This document shows positions 62,743 to 64,000 of a DNA stretch of 64,000 nt, one piece after another. The stretch is from NCBI RefSeq assembly GCF_003050705.1, contig NZ_QAOG01000001.1, positions 541,105 through 605,104 of the forward strand. Reading direction: 5' to 3'. The first letter of the stretch is position 1. The number at the start of each line of letters is the position of its first letter. This stretch comes from Sphingomonas aurantiaca. GTDB taxonomy: Bacteria > Pseudomonadota > Alphaproteobacteria > Sphingomonadales > Sphingomonadaceae. The position numbers were made by a program, and so were the translations under genes. The notes beneath the pieces were generated by a model. It was not told the DNA's origin. It saw only the letters and a list, made by a program, of their open reading frames with translations, and made no database searches.

Positions 62743-63834
62743 ATGCCGAAGATTCTCCACTCGACGACCGGGCTGATTGCCGCCGGTTTGACCCTGTTAT
62801 CCTGCGCCGGCTGCTCGTCAGAGCCCGTCGCATCGCCCCGGTCCGACGCCACGCTGGTCGATGTCGTCACGATCCACCATGCGGGCGGACAGACCTCCAC
62901 GTTCGACGGCATTTTGCGCCCGCGCCGCGATATCGCGCTCGGCTTCAGGACGGGCGGCCGCGTGCTCGCTTTGACCGTGCAGGTCGGCGATCACGTCCGC
63001 GCCGGGCAGGTTCTCGCCCGGCTCTCGCGTACCGAAGCGGTCGCCGATAGCGGGCAGGCACGCGCCGAACTCGCGGCCGCGACCGCCGAAGCGACGCGGG
63101 CAAGCGAGGCCGCCAGGCGCGCGACCGGGCTGGACGGGATCGGCGCGCTGTCCGCGGCGGATGTCCGCGACCGCGCGCTGACCGCGACCGCCGCCGCGGC
63201 CAAGCGCGACGCAGCGCATGCCGCATTCGACCGCAGCCGCGCGACGCTCGCGGACTCGGTACTGGTCGCGCCCGAGGACGGCGTCGTGACCGAACGCGCG
63301 GCCGACTCCGGCACCGTCGTCGGTGCGGGCACCACCATCGTCCGCCTCGCCGCGGGCGGCCCCGAAATCGAGGTGCAGCTGCCGGAACGCGTGCGGGTGA
63401 CGCGCGGGACGATGGCGGATGCGAGCTTCTGGTCCGCACCGGGCCTGATCGCGGAGGCACGGCTGCGGCTGGTGGGGCCCGCGGTGGATGGCGCGCTGCG
63501 GCTGCGGACCGCGCGGTTCACGGTGCTCGGCGACGTCTCGCAGATCCCGTTCAACGGGTCGGCGACCGTCACGCTGCGGATGGCCGATCCCAAGGCGACG
63601 ATCCGCGTGCCGCTGACCGCGCTTGGCGCGGAAGGGCCCCAGCCACACGTCTGGTCGCTGTCGACGAGCGGCGACCGGGTGCATCGCCAGCCCGTCCACC
63701 TCGTCGATCTGCGTGGCGACGATGCGATCGTCTCCGGCCTGCCCGATGGCCAGCGGATCGTCGCGAGCGGTGGCGACACGCTGTCCGAAGGGCAGCACGT
63801 CGTCATGGCCGGCCTCGTTACAGGCGGCAACTGA
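62743..63834 (+). CDS. RND efflux pump periplasmic adaptor (membrane fusion protein), lipoprotein
   Basis: 363 aa. Signal peptide with lipobox LLSCAGC, so it is anchored by a lipid at Cys24. The biotinyl-lipoyl region GFRTGGRVLALTVQVGDHVRAGQVLARL is split around a helical hairpin (about 95-155) and resumes at APEDGVVTERAADSGTVV. Beta-barrel and membrane-proximal domains follow to VIVASGGDTLSEGQ-like VASGGDTLSEGQHVV. It bridges the inner-membrane RND pump, encoded three bases further on, to an outer-membrane channel. AcrA/MexA-type; substrates unknown. No TolC-like gene is in view. Confidence 0.93.
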   Translation: MPKILHSTTGLIAAGLTLLSCAGCSSEPVASPRSDATLVDVVTIHHAGGQTSTFDGILRPRRDIALGFRTGGRVLALTVQVGDHVRAGQVLARLSRTEAVADSGQARAELAAATAEATRASEAARRATGLDGIGALSAADVRDRALTATAAAAKRDAAHAAFDRSRATLADSVLVAPEDGVVTERAADSGTVVGAGTTIVRLAAGGPEIEVQLPERVRVTRGTMADASFWSAPGLIAEARLRLVGPAVDGALRLRTARFTVLGDVSQIPFNGSATVTLRMADPKATIRVPLTALGAEGPQPHVWSLSTSGDRVHRQPVHLVDLRGDDAIVSGLPDGQRIVASGGDTLSEGQHVVMAGLVTGGN

Positions 63835-63837
63835 GCG

Positions 63838-64000
63838 ATGGACCGCTTCAATGTGTCGCGCTGGGCGATCCGTCACCCCGCGCTCGTCGGGTTCCTGATC
63901 GCGCTGCTGTTCGCCGCGGGCGCCGCGCAGTTCTTCACGCTCGGGCGCGATGAAGATCCCACCTTCACGCTGAAGGAGATGATCGTCGCCGCGTCCTGGC
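63838..64000 (+). CDS. RND efflux transporter, inner-membrane subunit (N-terminal fragment)
   Basis: The first 54 codons run off the window end. MDRFNVSRWAIRHPALVGFL leads into the first membrane helix (LIALLFAAGAAQFF), then LGRDEDPTFTLKEM, the usual start of RND pumps of the AcrB/HAE1-type superfamily, where the DEDP segment is well conserved. The ATG follows the adaptor stop by three bases, so both are one operon. Subfamily and substrate cannot be judged from this piece. Confidence 0.9.
   Translation, partial: MDRFNVSRWAIRHPALVGFLIALLFAAGAAQFFTLGRDEDPTFTLKEMIVAASW

Overview
The window looks like a chromosomal segment of a Sphingomonas-type alphaproteobacterium. It is GC-rich and densely coded. 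It carries four large TonB-dependent receptors, a tryptophan-halogenase/cupin/SapC cluster, a katG-centred stress region and an EcfG-like promoter, which together are typical of Sphingomonadales. This is inference from gene content; no rRNA or other marker gene is present. I found no tRNA, rRNA, CRISPR array, insertion sequence or prophage.

Layout. 1-402: the C-terminal end of the RNA-repair activator RtcR, cut by the window edge. 546-3652 (-): a membrane histidine kinase and its sigma-54-dependent response regulator. 3803-6798 (+): a five-gene cassette (small membrane protein, SDR-DoxX fusion, DUF2269, DUF4166, DCC1 thiol oxidoreductase). 6950-7762 (-) and 7827-13955 (+): a membrane protein divergent from a six-gene MoxR operon (DUF4129, DUF4350, MoxR ATPase, DUF58, SpoIIM-like, RDD), with overlapping stops and starts throughout. 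14012-17500: a looser region with rlmJ, a probable 5'-truncated gene and a decayed M16 peptidase gene.

17499-22626 (-) is an oxidative and general stress block: katG, a small acidic protein, a DUF892 (YciF-like) protein, a Gly-rich hydrophilic protein and a Zn-dependent dehydrogenase. 23173-32632 holds a scavenging region: S1/P1 nuclease, YdcF-like protein, TonB receptor and a glycosylasparaginase-like Ntn hydrolase, divergent from a second TonB receptor. 32770-36534 has small proteins, an alpha/beta hydrolase and a class A beta-lactamase-like protein that appears to lack the general-base Glu.

36681-43265 (-) is a TonB receptor / SapC / cupin-like / flavin halogenase cluster. 43814-52086 is a coniferyl-aldehyde-dehydrogenase-type gene divergent from a PLP aldolase/deaminase, TonB receptor, MFS transporter, aldonolactone oxidase and TetR regulator. 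This is the best candidate in the window for an undescribed uptake and catabolic pathway. 52249-53873 (+) has a small acidic protein, a SRAP (abasic-site crosslinking) protein and a stress protein. 53976-61405 (-) encodes a penicillin-acylase-type Ntn hydrolase, an HWE sensor kinase, a RibD-type reductase, an HNH-like protein and glpF-glpK. 61533-64000 (+) has a membrane-anchored AraC regulator, a striking palindromic operator candidate and the start of an RND efflux operon that runs off the window.
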